Below are positions 62,728-64,000 of a stretch of DNA of 64,000 nucleotides, piece by piece. The notes under the pieces were generated by a model. It was not told where the DNA came from and did not search any database. It saw only the letters and a list, made by a program, of their open reading frames with translations. Origin of the DNA: JANQJA01 sp040880285 (GTDB lineage: Bacteria > Pseudomonadota > Gammaproteobacteria > Pseudomonadales > Azotimanducaceae); the NCBI GenBank assembly GCA_040880285.1, contig JBBDIT010000022.1, positions 92,700 to 156,699 on the forward strand, written 5' to 3'. The position numbers were made by a program, and so were the translations under genes. Position 1 is the stretch's first letter, and every line of letters starts with the position of its first letter.

Positions 62728-63843
62728 TTAGTCGCCCAACCGGATCGCACGCGATGAAACATCCAGCCTGAAGTCCTGCTCACTGACGGCATCGGAGAGC
62801 GCGCGTAAACTTTGCGGAATGTCTATGGCTTCAAGTCCCATAAATTCATCGTTCACGACTCGCCCAAATACCAGGAATCGAATGTCGGCAGCCGCGAGTT
62901 TTTCTATCGCGAGGTCTCGCTGCTCGTCACTATCACGGTAATACCTGGTCTGGGCGATTCGCTCCAACGTGTCCGATCCGACCATGAAGACAGCCCCGGG
63001 GAATAACACGGCCTTTTCCATAAAAGTCGGTGCATTGGTAAATGTCAGGGAGTAGGTCTCTCCAATGCCCTCATATCTTTCTTGCATGTCGATATAGTCG
63101 AGAGGCGGCTTATCAACGTTGAAAGTAGAAATTTCCAGCAGGGCATCGTGTCCGGTCAAGGCTTTGGCCACCCGAATCATCTCGCGATGGCCTGTGTGCA
63201 TGGGGTTAAAGGCACCAGGAAACAATAATTTCGGGTGCTCGATGCGATGGTTGGTCAATGCAAGTTGGCCACGGAACAGATCTGGCCAGCCTGGCGCGGC
63301 AACCTGGCTTGATTCCGAGAGGCTTTCCTCCGCATGCAGATTCAGGGATTCATGATCGATCCCCAGTGCCTGCGCCATGATTGCAACGATCAGTTCAGCG
63401 CATACACGTTCTTGCGCCTGTCGATCCCTTTGGAACCTCGACAAGGTGAGCGTGTACTCCCGGGTTGCATTGATAGATTGCAGCGCGATGTAACAACGGT
63501 CGCTGCCTTTTCGGTCGCGGTCGGTAGTCAGGGCGGCAGAGCAGCCCAGTCCGTAGATATTGGCCACATCGGATTCGAACCGGCGTGCACGCTGGAATGC
63601 AGCCATGGCCATGGCACGGGCCGTTTTACCGCTACACGCATGGTCCGGATAAGCACCGAGATAACTGGCAAGTGCATCCGCGGCATAAGGCACAGTAGCT
63701 TCGATGATGGTCCGCGAGGCGCCAGCAACACCCAGCAAATCCGCAATCGCCGAACTGCCGCCACCAGTAATCGCCAGAACAAATTTTCCCGGTTGGTCAT
63801 GGATCCTGCTGATCAGTGCCCGGTCCAGCACGACGTTACTCAT
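62728..63843 (-). CDS. Fusion of CinA-C-like domain and NadD-like nucleotidylyltransferase
   Basis: A 371-residue protein. The N-terminal half (about 1-165) resembles the C-terminal domain of CinA, a family that includes NMN deamidases: ITGGGSSAIADLLGVAGASR, EATVPYAADALASYLG, GKTARAMAMAAF. The C-terminal half is a nucleotidylyltransferase with LFPGAFNPMHTGHREM (HxGH motif, about 207-220). Such an arrangement could deamidate NMN and then adenylylate it to NAD precursors; this is inferred. It converges with the lipoprotein gene (four bases). Confidence 0.8.
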   Translation of the reverse strand: MSNVVLDRALISRIHDQPGKFVLAITGGGSSAIADLLGVAGASRTIIEATVPYAADALASYLGAYPDHACSGKTARAMAMAAFQRARRFESDVANIYGLGCSAALTTDRDRKGSDRCYIALQSINATREYTLTLSRFQRDRQAQERVCAELIVAIMAQALGIDHESLNLHAEESLSESSQVAAPGWPDLFRGQLALTNHRIEHPKLLFPGAFNPMHTGHREMIRVAKALTGHDALLEISTFNVDKPPLDYIDMQERYEGIGETYSLTFTNAPTFMEKAVLFPGAVFMVGSDTLERIAQTRYYRDSDEQRDLAIEKLAAADIRFLVFGRVVNDEFMGLEAIDIPQSLRALSDAVSEQDFRLDVSSRAIRLGD

Positions 63844-63897
63844 CTACCAAAAGGGTAAGCATAGCAAAACTGACGAGCCGCAAAGAACTGCCTGTCC

Positions 63898-63921
63898 CTT
63901 GAATTAACGCTTGAATTAACG
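63898..63921. repeat. Tandem duplication of 12 bp
   Basis: CTTGAATTAACG occurs twice in direct succession in the region between the fusion gene and the next start codon. Probably a slippage product. Confidence 0.85.
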
Positions 63922-63957
63922 GTGGCAGTGCCCATCTACTAAAACAGAGGTACTCCT

Positions 63958-64000
63958 ATGTCAACGAAGGATATCTGGCTCATGAAATGGTTATTGCTCA
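63958..64000 (+). CDS. Start of an unknown protein (partial)
   Basis: ATG at 63958 with AGAGG seven bases upstream opens a frame to the window end, MSTKDIWLMKWLLL. It may start a signal peptide or membrane segment. Too short to identify. Confidence 0.4.
   Translation, partial: MSTKDIWLMKWLLL

Overview
The window looks like chromosomal DNA of an aerobic, heterotrophic, Gram-negative bacterium, most likely a marine or sediment gammaproteobacterium. This is inferred from its gene families: a type II secretion operon, TonB-dependent transport, a LexA-controlled ImuA/ImuB/DnaE2 mutasome with E. coli-like SOS boxes, leucine catabolism through methylcrotonyl-CoA, and several outer-membrane lipoproteins. 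No rRNA, tRNA, CRISPR array, prophage or transposase was recognised. Genes are tightly packed, with many 1-4 base stop/start overlaps.

Region by region. 1-6 kb: the start of sppA, a HAD phosphatase, then an acyl-CoA synthetase with two unlike acyl-CoA dehydrogenases and an acetyltransferase. 6-9.7 kb: a stand-alone MurF-like ligase and a short operon of a MoaA-like radical SAM protein, a DUF1285 protein and an unknown protein. 9.7-13.3 kb: ETF-ubiquinone oxidoreductase diverging from etfBA, which collect electrons from acyl-CoA dehydrogenases. 13.3-25 kb: a long minus-strand gene train, LysR regulator-pyrB-liuA-liuB-liuC-liuD-nucleoside hydrolase-FAD sugar-lactone oxidase-cysK-HMG-CoA lyase, covering leucine breakdown from isovaleryl-CoA to acetoacetate plus unrelated passengers. 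25-32.7 kb: gspE to gspM of a type II secretion system, without gspC or gspD. 32.7-36.8 kb: an intact higBA toxin-antitoxin module between dnaE2 and a 125-bp broken copy of dnaE2's own 3' part. 37-42 kb: a membrane-anchored dual-specificity phosphatase, then a surface lipoprotein with a TonB-dependent receptor.

42-54 kb: an enoyl-CoA hydratase, two aldo/keto reductases flanking larC-larE-larB (nickel-pincer cofactor synthesis, no larA in the window), a CaiB-type CoA transferase, a TauD-type dioxygenase, a zinc dehydrogenase, a DUF4397 lipoprotein and an rRNA methyltransferase. 54-58 kb: a periplasmic binding protein, then the minus-strand run imuA-imuB-gpx headed by a near-perfect LexA box. 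58-64 kb: alanine dehydrogenase coupled to a lipoprotein prolyl oligopeptidase, a lipoprotein with an HExxH motif, and a CinA-like/nucleotidylyltransferase fusion.

The most notable discovery is that the glutathione peroxidase at 55001-55468 is a selenoprotein. Its open reading frame is interrupted only by an in-frame TGA at the catalytic position (residue 35). Downstream of that TGA lies a hairpin whose apex, GCAGGUCUGC, equals that of the E. coli fdhF SECIS element. The gene appears to be the last member of the SOS-controlled imuAB operon, which would link error-prone repair to peroxide detoxification.
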